Below are positions 45,029 through 55,506 of a stretch of 64,000 bases of DNA, piece after piece. The stretch's first letter is position 1; each line of letters opens with the position of its first letter. Location: positions 945,780 through 1,009,779 of the forward strand of contig MU006235.1 of the NCBI GenBank assembly GCA_010093685.1, read 5' to 3'. Below the pieces are notes generated by a model, which made no database searches, was not told the DNA's origin, and saw only the letters and a program-made list of their open reading frames with translations. This DNA comes from Ophiobolus disseminans (taxonomy: Eukaryota > Ascomycota > Dothideomycetes > Pleosporales > Phaeosphaeriaceae). A program made the translations under genes and the position numbers.

Positions 45029-46553
45029 TTAAGCGGCACGATGACCACGGCCCTTCTTCTGCTTCTTCTTCGGAACCGTCTGCCACTCGCTCTTTTGGTG
45101 CGTCCAGACCAGCGTCTGCAAATCCAAAGCCCAAACCTCATCGTCCTTGACATCGACAATCTTCTTCGCCCCACCCACCATGGTGGTACGCCAAGTCTCG
45201 CCGAAAGAGAACTCCTCGTTCTTGCGACTCACGCGTATGACATTGCCCTGCAGCTCAGCCACATGGCATCTCCTTGCGCGAGATCTTCCAAGTATCGACG
45301 TCCAGGATATACAGTCCCTCGTCAAAAGTTTGTTCCGCGAAGCGAATTCTCACCAAAACACCCACATTTCACAGTCAATTATCTCAACAACTACTTATTT
45401 AAATCACCTCAGATTAATACTATAGACGTATCTATATGTCGCGACACTACATACAAGAGCGTTAGTAATTTAAATAATAGTTATTCAAGTGAGAGAGGTA
45501 TAAAGTGAGGCAAGTTTGATTTTCCTTCAATTTGTATGAGAAATCGGCAAAATCAGGTCTAAAAACGCCGACTTTGACTTCACACCTGCGCCATAGAGCA
45601 CCTTGTGATTATTATTACACGAGACGAATGTCAATAGTAGTTTCCCTAATCTGGTGTCTTGGATTTGAATCTGAGCAAATTCGAATTTGTGGTTACTGAC
45701 TTAGTATTATCTCAAAGATCAGACGTTTTTGGTGAGGCTTGGTGTGGAAATCAGCGCGCGGAAGAAACTTTTGAACTAGTACTGTATATGGGAGTTGCCC
45801 CGTTGGCAGCGCTGTCATCGTCGGCCGTGGGAGCGCTCATGTTACCAACGATAATGATCTGGTTGCGCGAGAGCCAGAAGGTCGCGGTGTGACCATCAGT
45901 CGGCGGGAAGACATCCTTGGGATAGCCGTAAATGTCGAAGTTGCCCGAACTGCAGTTGATTTTGCCGTCCGCCTCTGGGTGGAAGACGATGACGTCGTTG
46001 TAGACCATAAAATCGGGGTCGCAGGAGTCCTCGTGCTCTCCACCGATCTCAACCACGGTACCATTTGGGAGAACTCGCGGCTATGGCACCAGACCGGGTT
46101 GCTCCAGAAGACGGCATCTTAGCCGCCACTGATACCTCCACTTTCAATGTTGATGCCGTACTCGACGTACGCGAACTCTAAAGGCCTGGTTTCCTCAGAT
46201 TCAGCATTCACATCCATGGCATCCATATGCTTCTTGAGATCCTCCATCTCGACGATTCTGGCCTTTTCCGACATCTTGGATTGCTCTTTCTGCTCCTTCG
46301 CTTGATCCGCCTCGCTCACGCCATCGATGAAGACGCGACGAGCCGTGTGAGGTGAGTAGCTGCCCTTGACCATGGTGTTCCAGAAGGCGATGTCGAACTT
46401 CTCCGGGTTAGTCGCGCCCCAGCGGCGGTTGCGACCATCCTTGAAGTCCTGCACCGTGATCTGCTCTAGAAGTGTTGGGCCTTGGACAGCGGTATCGTCG
46501 GGGTACAGTCTGAAGATGTCGCCGCCAAAGCCTTTCATGGAGAAGCGCAACAT
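45029..46553 (-). pseudogene. Kelch-like GGEHED-family protein gene interrupted by a MITE
   Basis: ATG 46551-46553 starts MLRFSMKGFGGDIFRLYP. A 62-nt intron (46074-46135, GTATCA...GAG) restores phase into VLPNGTVVEIGGEHEDSCDP, then NFDIYGYPKDVFPPTDGHTA and NGATPIY. This matches a fungal beta-propeller-like family with GGEHED...YNDVxV and YGYPxDVFPPTDxHxAT motifs. At the TA of the last Tyr codon a 473-bp element (45312-45784) intervenes. Removing it with one TA copy gives ATPIYILDVDTWKISRKEMP in frame. A further small deletion or frameshift near 45267 separates this from the C-terminal piece (VAELQGNVIRVS...EVWALDLQTLVWT, Lys-rich tail, TAA at 45029). Originally about 340 aa; function unknown. 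Confidence 0.7.
45312..45784. mobile_element. Tc1/mariner-type MITE (473 bp, TA target duplication)
   Basis: Flanked by TA at 45310-45311 and 45785-45786. Ends are inverted: left CAGT-ccctcg-TCAAAAGTTT-g-TTCCGCG, and right reverse complement CAGT-actagt-TCAAAAGTTT-c-TTCCGCG, 21 of 28 identical. The CAGT terminus and TA duplication are typical of Tc1/mariner elements. Interior is AT-rich with no transposase frame, so it is non-autonomous. Insertion is proved by the reading frame of the host gene, which is restored exactly when the element and one TA are removed. Confidence 0.85.
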
Positions 46554-46866
46554 GGTAGCCGGTTGTGCTGGACAGTTGCAATTGCGGTTATGTGTGGATT
46601 GTATTTGCTGCTCGAAGTTGGGAAAGGTGAAGTACGAGAGATGAAGAATCGCAGGAGATCGACGTGAAATATATACATTACATGCGGTGCACCGTAATTT
46701 GAGGTGAAGGTGGGGCCGTATAAACCATGATACATGCAGTCCCCTGTTTCCAACCAACTTTATCTGCACGTAACCGCATATCGTCAGTCACTGCGACAAA
46801 GAGATCCGCGGGGGAGGTCAGGTTTTACATTGCGAGTTTGACCAATTGTCAGCACCTAGCCGCGCT

Positions 46867-47919
46867 TTAGCAAAGCAAACAAACGTCGCCAACTACACAC
46901 CGGTGATCGCTAAGATAGATGCCATCATCAAAGACGTTAGGCAGTACGGCGTACCCATCTACTGCCCACGAACAGTTCTTCTGTTCTTCCAGCGATTTTC
47001 CCATTTCTGTAGGTGCGCACACGCTGTCTTTCGGTCCGAGCCAGACGAAGTCGATCCTCCCTTGCTCGTCTTTATCCTTCTCCGGCTCAAATCCCGTGAA
47101 GGTAATAGGATCGTTGTAACGCCGCTGCCTTTGAACGAACTCCCTCAGGTCGTACATGTACTCGCTCTGCGACATGAGCAAGTAAGCTTCCTGCTCCGGA
47201 AATGAATTGAAGTCACCAGCTAGGAAGATAGGCAACGTCCCGTCGTTCATCCAGTCTTTCTCCACCCTCTTCAACGTCCGCAGAATGATCTCAACGCTGT
47301 GTTTCCGGCTCTCGGAGCCTGCGTTGTCGAGATGCGTGCACGAGGCTAGGACACGGCGTCCGGTCGCTTTGCATTCAAGTACCGCGATTGTCAAGATGCG
47401 AATACTGCCAGCATCCCATCCTATGCTCGGCTTTTCTGGTGTCGGGCTCAACCAGACTGTTTCGGAATGCAGCAAGTGGAAGAGCGCGATTGGGTATATG
47501 ATCGGGCTGTATTCGCCTTTAGTGTAACCATCGTCGCGGCCCACTCCAATAGGCGCCCAAATCGGGCCATGCATGGGATCGCCAGTCGGCGTCGAGCCAT
47601 TTAGTGAGTGCAGTATATCGGTAAGTTGCGAATGCAGGACTTCTTGTAAGCAGATGATCGCAGCGGTCGGTACCGGTATAACCGAGCTTAATGAATGCGA
47701 TGTATTGAGGGATGCGCCGCTCATGTATCGCGTTTCATGATGCAGCTGGTTCATGATCAGGGGAAAGCGCTCTGACCATGGCTTCTCGTTCGTGAAAGGG
47801 CTCGTGGTTGCATATCGGATGTTGAAGGACAGAATGCGTAGTTGCAATTGCGCACTTGGTAGTTGTGAGGACTCTACTGAGATGAGGGTCTGCTTGGAGA
47901 ATAGCCAAAATTGCTTCAT
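46867..47919 (-). CDS. Endonuclease/exonuclease/phosphatase (EEP) fold protein
   Basis: 350 aa, ATG 47917-47919. The EEP catalytic set is complete: LSFNIRYAT near residue 32 (Asn), IICLQEVLHSQ near 90 (metal-binding Glu), GEYSPIIYP, CTHLDNAGSESR near 195 (His/Asp), FLAGDFNS near 235 (Asp/Asn) and YLSDHRCVVGDV at the C terminus (Asp-His pair). This is the Mg2+-dependent phosphodiesterase fold of DNase I, sphingomyelinase and Ccr4 relatives. The fungal small members of this type are often annotated as endonuclease/exonuclease/phosphatase proteins of unknown substrate. No signal peptide. Intact single exon. Confidence 0.88.
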   Translation of the reverse strand: MKQFWLFSKQTLISVESSQLPSAQLQLRILSFNIRYATTSPFTNEKPWSERFPLIMNQLHHETRYMSGASLNTSHSLSSVIPVPTAAIICLQEVLHSQLTDILHSLNGSTPTGDPMHGPIWAPIGVGRDDGYTKGEYSPIIYPIALFHLLHSETVWLSPTPEKPSIGWDAGSIRILTIAVLECKATGRRVLASCTHLDNAGSESRKHSVEIILRTLKRVEKDWMNDGTLPIFLAGDFNSFPEQEAYLLMSQSEYMYDLREFVQRQRRYNDPITFTGFEPEKDKDEQGRIDFVWLGPKDSVCAPTEMGKSLEEQKNCSWAVDGYAVLPNVFDDGIYLSDHRCVVGDVCLLC

Positions 47920-48625
47920 GTTAATGCGGAGTTGGCAGAATGGGCAGGTGCTGTTATCGATAGGAACATTATCGATAGGAACAGCATCGAGAGTAATCTA
48001 GCGCACGTGAACCCGTCGGAAGCGGTATAGCGGCTGACAAAGCGGCAAATCAGTAACCCGCGCACCGAAGTTCGCACATCCGCTATTAACTCGCAACACA
48101 GCACTAGCTCTACCAAAGTTCGCCGCCGACTTACGATACAGGGTTTTATAGACTTGCAATGCGACAGAAGGGAACCACCCGCCAATATGGCCGCAAAGCA
48201 CCGTGGCACGCAATTTTCTGATGAGGCTTCCTGTATAGACTCATGGTATTTGGCCTTCTCAAACATCTTGCGCAACCCGTGTCGAATACAGACAGCTTCT
48301 TGCATGTCGCGGCACTAGTGGAACTAATCCATGCTAGTGCGGTATATGCTGAGAGATGCTACCAAAGTTGGTACTAGGGTAATGAATATGGTAGACACAT
48401 TTGCATTGTGAACTCTGGTAGGGAACACTGGATGGGCAATGATTGATATTTAACGCATGCCAATTTTTCCTCCCAAGTCTATATCATTTGCTTCCCGAGG
48501 ACACCTTCAGCTCTACTACTTCCACTCTTCACAATACCACTACACATACCGAAGCCACTTCAAATACCTCCTTTCTTCAAAACACCGTTACAGACACCAA
48601 ACCCGCTTCAACTACCTCCGCAAAC
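47920..48625. other. Divergent intergenic region with tandem TATCGATA motifs
   Basis: Between the EEP gene and a RING gene on the other strand. Two tandem 15-bp copies of TTATCGATAGGAACA lie at about 47955-47985, 40 bp upstream of the EEP ATG, each holding the palindrome TATCGATA. No gene seen. Confidence 0.55.
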
Positions 48626-49423
48626 ATGGCCCTCACACTCGAATGGAGAAATGACATGAAAGACCGCGCAATCTACCTCATCATTATCATGTTCGAACAG
48701 CTCGAAGAGCTACAAGACGATTCCGCACGAGCCACAGCAATCACCGAATGCATAGAGATAACGTCCTATTTCACCGAACTTGTCATCCTGTCCCACCTGC
48801 ACAAGCAAGGGATGGCAGGCTGCATCAATATGGTTCACGGCTCCCGCTCCACAGTACATGGGCTCATTTCTCGCACCGTCAAGATTATCATCGAAGCCGC
48901 AATTCACGACGAATCCTACGTCACACAAGACATGTTTTCCAACTGGGGGCCTCTGGATCATTTGCTTCTCAAGCTTACCGAGGTCTACGAGTATGCACAT
49001 TTAGAGCGTTGGGAGCATGCATCCGATGCATGGTTCTCCATACAGGTAGATGAAGACGAAGATGAACAACAAGAAAAAGTGCCTGAGCACGTCGCAACCC
49101 AAAATTTCGAGAGATACGAGGAAGATGACTGGTTTCACAGGGAATTCGAGCTGCAAATGGACTTGCAAGATGTTCTTAAGGGACCTGAGCGCGCTCAGGT
49201 GCAGAATGTGAGTGATGTGGCACCAGTGCGGAAGGACTTTACTTGTGGAATATGTGGCGAAGAGCCTTGGCTGATGCGGAAGCTTTGGGCTTGTGGGCAC
49301 GAGTTCTGCGCGGAGTGCCTTGGTGCACAGTTGGATACGCAGCATGAGTGTCGGTATCGGTGTCCGTTGTGTCGAGCTGAGTTCTTTGAGGAAAGCGCGG
49401 CAGGGGAAGGCAGGGGTCGCTGA
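48626..49423 (+). CDS. C3HC4 RING-finger protein
   Basis: 265 aa from ATG 48626-48628 (MALTLEWRND). The N-terminal ~150 residues are helical without a recognised domain and are followed by an acidic stretch (DEDEDEQQ). The C-terminal RING (about 213-256) has CGICGEEP, ACGHEFCAEC and CRYRCPLCRAEF, giving the C-C-C-H-C-C-C-C pattern of classical C3HC4 E3 ligases. The very C terminus is Gly/Arg rich. Likely a ubiquitin ligase with unknown substrate. Stop TGA 49421-49423. Intact single exon. Confidence 0.82.
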   Translation: MALTLEWRNDMKDRAIYLIIIMFEQLEELQDDSARATAITECIEITSYFTELVILSHLHKQGMAGCINMVHGSRSTVHGLISRTVKIIIEAAIHDESYVTQDMFSNWGPLDHLLLKLTEVYEYAHLERWEHASDAWFSIQVDEDEDEQQEKVPEHVATQNFERYEEDDWFHREFELQMDLQDVLKGPERAQVQNVSDVAPVRKDFTCGICGEEPWLMRKLWACGHEFCAECLGAQLDTQHECRYRCPLCRAEFFEESAAGEGRGR

Positions 49424-49952
49424 AAGCGATGGGGTTCGTGTTCTAGATTGCTTGCAGTCTTGAGTATGCACATTCGCAATTCGGTTCGTATCTGTAGTCC
49501 CATCTATCTTCACTTCTATCATGATCTCTATACCAGTCATACCCTTTCCATATATTTTCAACGTACTATCTAACGCGCCCCGCCTTCCCAGTATGATATC
49601 GAGGGGAGGGACAATTGAGTTAAGGTTGCATTAGCAAGTGCAGTGCAACTACAAGTAACACCGTTGCGAAACCCCTGTAATGCAACAGCGAATCACAGTT
49701 ATTCATAAAAGCTGTTGGTGCACCATGTATTTTGTCGTCTAAAGTACTAAATGAGTGGGAAGCTAGTTACCGACCCGGTAACAGCTGAAAAGATATATAC
49801 GGAGAAAAAAGAGAGTAACCATCGACCCTGCAGCTCTAACCGCCCAATGCCTTTCTACGTTTTGGTAACTGCATGGCGCACGGCAGTCGCGATCCACCAC
49901 ACTCCAGCAGTTACTTCCATAGTCGATCCGGGCCGAGATGATAGTAGATGAT
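49424..49952. other. Convergent intergenic region
   Basis: 530 bp between the RING gene and the 3' end of the small secreted protein gene. Nothing recognised. Confidence 0.5.
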
Positions 49953-50362
49953 CTACGTGCACCTAGCCAGGCGGTGGGGATGGACGACGATGCAGCGGTT
50001 GCCATTTCGCTTGCACTAATACAGCCACATGATTAGCGCATTCATCTCGTTGAAAAAGTCATGTCTTAGCTTACAGGGTGGTGTGGATCACAAGTAAAGC
50101 GCCTGCCTCCTCCGACTTGGCAAAAGTTACCGGCCGTCTTGCACGCCTGTATAAGAGAAGGGAATGATCAGCCGGGTCAGTCGGTCAAGACGCTATGGGT
50201 TTCATTGCTTACACCTTTTACGGCAGACGTCTCAACGTCGCCGTCGACCTCGGCCTCTGGAATTATGGTAATGTCTTCAACGTCACGGTCGATGACATCG
50301 GCGGGCATCGCGGTGACGGCGATGACCACGGCAGCGAAAATAGCGAAGGCGCGGAACTGCAT
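49953..50362 (-). CDS. Small cysteine-rich secreted protein (effector-like), three exons
   Basis: 94-aa predicted protein. Exon 1 (50213-50362, ATG 50360-50362) encodes a signal peptide, MQFRAFAIFAAVVIAVTAMP, and an acidic propeptide-like region (residues 20-48). Intron 50147-50212 (GTAAGC...ACAG, CTGAC branch) and intron 50016-50074 (GTAAGC...TTAG, CTAAT branch) are both phase 0. Exon 2 (50075-50146) and exon 3 (49953-50015) hold all six cysteines, spaced C-x6-C-x9-C-x5-C-x6-C-x10-C. Both exons open with the same pattern: ACKTAGNFC and CKRNGNRC. Unspliced, only the leader is visible. The layout is that of fungal small secreted proteins with disulphide-bonded cores; role unknown, no homologue recognised. 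Confidence 0.72.
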
Positions 50363-50439
50363 ATTGAAGTTTGCTGGGTTGGTTGTTGGTGGTAGTCGTT
50401 GCTGGAGGGAAGTGAAGGATGCTGAAAATGATGAAAGTA

Positions 50440-50475
50440 GACCTAGAGAGTTGTGATTGTGATTGTGATTGTGGT
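50440..50475 (-). repeat. GTGATT/AATCAC hexamer tandem in the secreted-protein leader
   Basis: Three to four copies of a GTGATT-type hexamer about 80-110 bp upstream of the small secreted protein ATG, directly visible. It may lie in its 5' UTR or core promoter. Confidence 0.6.
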
Positions 50476-52046
50476 GGACTTCCGGAGAGGGCAATGTATT
50501 TGCCTTATATGGATATTCGATGTCTTGTATTGACTAATAACTCACTGGCATTACCCTGAGTCTATCGCATACGACTCTACAACAAGTTCCGCGAAACATA
50601 CCGCAAACAGAATTTGGAGTTCCTTGAAATCCCCGTGACCAGGAAATATCGGGCATTGTGGGACACGTACGCTTCTGCATAGCCTGGGAATTAAGTCAAA
50701 GTCACCTATCAACAATGAGAGCAAGAAAGAACCCTTGCGTTATTCGGTCCGGGTGCTAGAACTGAGTTGCGTCTTGTTCGCCTTATGTTCGGAGCATCGA
50801 TCTCGTTGTAAGTTCTAGGCCGACACATCCAACGCATCCAGCCAATATCGAAGACCCACGATGTTGATCATCGGCGAACGGTTGATATTCGGGTTCACTG
50901 CGCAGTTGACACCTTGAGAATGGCTTTCTCAAACCTGTTACGACGGGACAGAACTCCGATCCATTTCTTTTACGATCAGTAGTCGTTACAAACCTCCAGG
51001 ACTTGGAAAATGCGATAACCGAAGTTAGCAAAGTACTTGACAACGTATGCAGCACTGTAGTGGCCATCAGCGGGTCTGTTTCCACGGCGTTCAGTGAACG
51101 CGGGTGATCTTCCGGTCACAACGCCCAGCCACGTCATTTCCATCATCGAGTATGATTGAGGTGTGTTCATATAACGAACATTATTCGGAGGCGTACGTGT
51201 TGTACAGGAGCCCGCTTTCGCCCCGTGCGTTTACCGGTCCGTGCCACACTCTTGAATGTGGCGTCGTCATCTTTTAGAAGCTAGATTGAGCAGGGCATAG
51301 GGCGTTATATTACCCTTGAAGCTATAGGGATACACGTTCATCACCGAGACTTCGCACTGGAGAAGGCGGGGAATCAAGCCGATGTGACCGGAATACGTAA
51401 ATCCCACTCGGGTCTGTCATTGATGTCAGCGCGCCAGACAAATGCCTCGTTTCCCTCTCTCTTCCCTCATCTCAGCACTACTTAACCGTCTGGTCAAATA
51501 ATTCGCTGGTTCCGCTGGGTTCGCACTTTCGATGCCCTCCTACCTTGCCCAAGTGATGTTGTGGTAGTCCCATTGTCGTTCTCCATCATACAGCAAAGCT
51601 ACCTAGGTAAACAAACGAGCCTCCATAGCTACGCACAGTTTTTGTGAGACTGAGTGTGTCGTAGTGGCTGGGATGGAGAAACCTTAGAAGGTGCACGCAT
51701 TTCGGTGGGGTGGCGTAGGCCGTTCTAAAACGCTTTCGGCTAGCGCTTGCTCATGTAAGCACACGTCACATGCGCAACGCTGAGGAGAGTGCGGCTGTGG
51801 AGTTAGGCTTCTCCACCCAACAACAGAAATGCCAACGCTTCAGATACGACGAGTGCCTACCTATCTTTATACCTCTAGTAATCGCAAAGTCAAAGCAACG
51901 ACTGCGATATTTTCCAGGACGTGATTGCTAGTGACTAGGGCGGAGGTCACCTCGCAAACTTCGGTCATGAGATAGATATGCTCTAGGCTGTCTCCTCAGA
52001 GCACGAACCTGTCTATATACTAAAGACGGAATATTTCCCAGCTCAC
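50476..52046. other. Intergenic region, possibly a decayed gene remnant
   Basis: 1.6 kb without a supported gene. On the reverse strand at 50900-51150 there are stretches that look coding (GVVTGRSPAFTERRGNRPAD, YVVKYFANFGYRIFQV) but no complete frame, signal or family emerged. Confidence 0.4.
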
Positions 52047-55000
52047 ATGGAACCCTTATCGATTGTAGGAGCTGCAGCATTCGCTGCTTCAGTAGTAGCC
52101 TATCTTCGTCCCTTGCGCTTGCGAAGTGAAAATACGCCATCAACATTGTTCGGTCTTCAAAGCCTGGACGATGAGCCAGAGAATCCAGTAGCTGAGTACG
52201 ATCTCTCGGTGGTTAATTACAGACAACGGTGTTAATATCGACGTAGTATCTGCTTCGTCCACGGCTTAAACAAGGACCCAGAGGGCACATGGTTGTCTAC
52301 CGACCTTGGAGGTAAACGCAAATTTTGGTGGCCGGAAGATCTCCAGAAACAAACCAACGCGCGCATTCTGTTATACAAGTACAGTACGGTGGCTCCGACT
52401 GCGGAATACCTTGCTCGACGGACTTTATACCACCAAGCGCAAAATCTTGTAGAAAGCCTCGCTGATGCACGCAAAGAACACCCAAGACGGCCACTGATCT
52501 TTGTAGCACACAGCCTTGGTGGCATCGTCGTGAAAAGTGGATTAATTTTATCCAGTCAGAGCTTCCATGCTCGGGAGATTGCCCTCTCAACCACTGGTAT
52601 CGTCTTTTTGGGCACACCACACAGAATACACGGTCACCTTGCTTCGTCCCCTGACAGCATTCTACGAACTATCGCTAGAGCTAATGGTCTCGATCGAAAG
52701 GTTTTGAGGCATCTCGATAATCAGAGTATGGCACTTCAAAGTCACTTAGAGCCATTCGAAGTTTTAAGTAGCGATATTCTTACGGCAACCTTTTTCGAAA
52801 AGCGGGGTACGAAGCCTTTCGGTATTGTGAGTCAATCCAGGATCGACTATCGGAAGCTAGGCATCTGATTATTGAAGATTGTATCACCTCCCACAGCCAA
52901 TCCAGGCACCAGATACTATAAATTGGACTCAAACCACGCAGACCTAGCGAGATTTAGGAGCCCTAAAGACAAGAACTACACTCTGGTTCTCTCGATCATT
53001 CAGGAGTTCTGTGACAAAGCCACTTCTATCGTGGAGCGAAAGTCGGGAAACGATCAACAAGGCAGCGGTGAGGTCCCGCATCCCCATATTCAAGGCAGTT
53101 CACTAATGTATAGCATTCAGTCTCAAAGTTGGGTCGAAACCATAAGACTAATCGAGAAAGTCTTCGTGTTCCAACCCGACTACCATCCCGATCCGCGCGC
53201 TTCACAGGTAGGGAGGACGCGCTATCATGGATAGAAGACTCTCTTCTAGTAGATTGCCCTTCGACTTGCTCAAATAACTGCCACACAGTGGCCTTGTACG
53301 GGCAAGGCGGGATTGGAAAGACTCAGATAGCGCTGGAATTTGCCTACAGGTTCAACGAGCGTTTCAGTTCAATGCTTTGGATTCCTTGTGGAACGCGTAC
53401 CTCAATTGAACGCGAGTTCGTCGAGATCGCACATACTTTGAAGTTACTGAACCACGAGACGGAGGGTGGCGATTCGGCTACCGAAATCGCCCTTTCCGTG
53501 CTCGAGTGGCTCAAAGGCAGTCGCAACACAGACTGGCTTCTCGTATTTGACGACATCTGTCGTAGTACCGAGGAGGTTGTCGAGAAGTTGATTCCAAGTA
53601 CCACCTGTGTCCACGGTCATGTCCTCATCACCTCGAGAGAACCATTGCGTTACTCCTTCGCGAAGACATACGAGGTAGACACTCTAAAAGTGGAGGAATC
53701 AAGAGCGCTTCTGAGGACATATCTTGATGCAACGCATGCAAACGGTATGTACACTCACACAGCGGCAGAGGGTTTTCCTGACCAATTTCAGATTCAGAGT
53801 TAGACATGCTGTCGGAAGCCTTCGAACGTCATCCACTTGCTCTGGGACTAGGAGCTGAATTCATGCAGCAAACACAGGTGTCGCCCAGAAGGTACATAGA
53901 TCTACATCAGAAGCAAGATGAACATCCTCCAAAGAAATCGCGAGCAAGCCGAACCATTGGAACACCCATCCAGAAGGGTATGGAACGGATTTCGGGGATG
54001 CCAGCAGAGTTGCTTTTGTCCATGTGTTGCATGCTTTCTCTCGAAATAATCCCGCTGTGGATTTTTGAAGAGGGTTCCAAGTCTTTCAGCTCAAAACGTA
54101 AGCTCGATCTATATTGGAATTGCTTCTCGGGGATGTGGCTGACCTTTTCTAGGAGTTTTACGGGAGTCACTGGAAGTGCTGGAGACTTCTGCTTTGATTA
54201 AGCAGCAACCGTCACATACCCATGTATTAGTTCACCATCTGATACGGAACTATGGACGAAAGGAGCTGCCAGCCGATATACAATCGGATGCCTGCCGCGA
54301 GCTGTGCGAGACCGCGTCATACGTCGTAGTTGCACTCAAACAAACCAGACCAAAATACAGTGGTACCCACGAATTTGAGAAAGAGTTGGTCGAGCTTGGT
54401 GTCAACGCCCTGTCTTTCATCCAGTCGTATCGGCCATCATCACTCGAATGGGACGTCAATCTAGAAGAGCTTGGAAAGTTCTGCCAGGCGCATCGCAAGT
54501 TCTCAGAGGCTACGCAATACTATGAGCTATTTCTGGGGAAGAACAGAGGTCCCGAGACGATGGTTTCACGGACAAAGCTGAGACTAGCCATAACTCGTCG
54601 CAATACAGGAGACCATTCAGAACTAGGAAGTAGTCCAGATGACGAGAACCTTGACGCGCAGTTTCGGCAGGCGGTAAAAGCAGCCCCGGATGATCACACC
54701 ATGCAGGAGCTCAGATCACTCAATCGCGAGCAGCAAAACCCTACACAAGAGCTAGAAGTCCTACGAATGATTATCGAAGCACAGGAGAGGCGTTCAGGCT
54801 CTTTGAGCCTTTCCACTCTCGAATCTCTCGAAGAGATTTCTAATCGGCTAGTTGATCAAGGTCTACTAGAAGAGGCAGAAGCTAGACTGCGGCGCGTCCT
54901 GATGTCTTACCAAAAGTTGCATGGTGCACATCATCCGAGCGCAACCCGCATAGCAGAGCGTTTGTCTTCAGTGTACATATCGCTGGGCAGGCTGGATGAT

Positions 55001-55465
55001 GCCGCGATGATGTGCGAAGCCGCGATTTCCGACTACGACGCGCGCCTCGGGCGAGACCATCCATCAACTCAACGATGCTTGTCAGAGCTTGCATTCGTGT
55101 ATTCTCTCCAAGGGCGTTATGAAGAGGCAGAGACGCTCTTCGTCGACTCTAGCAAGGCTCTTTCCCGGACGCAGGGCCCTGATCACCCAGATGTCTTGCG
55201 GTTACTACGTAACTGGGCTCTAAATCGCATGCAGCTTGGAAATACAAGAGAGGGCGAACAAATGCTGAGCGATGTGTTGAATCGCATGGAAGCACACCCG
55301 GAAATATACACCATGCAAGCCAGACACAAGATTGCCATTCAACTCGTCCGAGCAATCAATGGGGATTTGACCTTGCGAGAAGGCGATATACGTTGGAACA
55401 TGGCAAGACAGATGGAGGACAAGTATGAGTTGGAGAGTGTTGGTGGAAAAGACGTGTCATATTGA
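52047..55465 (+). CDS. NLR-like protein: SesB-type alpha/beta hydrolase, NB-ARC, TPR
   Basis: Six exons: 52047-52195, 52247-52826, 52878-53107, 53161-53744, 53792-54097 and 54153-55465. The five introns (47-55 nt) all hold frame and remove the stops at 52233 and 52866; 1,053 aa. The N-terminal hydrolase has ICFVHGLNKDPEGTW, the nucleophile elbow VAHSLGGIVV (Ser139) and FLGTPHR, as in SesB-like lipase effectors. NB-ARC: FTGRED, Walker A GQGGIGKT (Lys373), Walker B WLLVFDDI, HVLITSRE and HPLALGLGA. The C-terminal third is TPR of the ~42-residue kinesin-light-chain type (LGRLDDAAMMCEAAIS, QGRYEEAETLFVDS). Such proteins are fungal counterparts of innate immune receptors; ligand binding by TPRs is thought to release the hydrolase. 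Ends 41 bp from the convergent gasdermin-like gene. Confidence 0.87.
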
Positions 55466-55506
55466 TGTGTTTCGAGCCAGGTTGTGCGCTGCTACATCCG
55501 TGCTAC

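Noticed and set aside
46074..46135. TAA at 46119-46121 in the GGEHED-family gene as a nonsense mutation
   Set aside because: It lies in a 62-nt sequence that behaves as an intron restoring VLPNGTVVEIGGEHED.
52233..52868. In-frame TAA and TGA in the hydrolase part of the first NLR as evidence of a pseudogene
   Set aside because: 51-nt introns with good donors remove both stops and improve the protein match.
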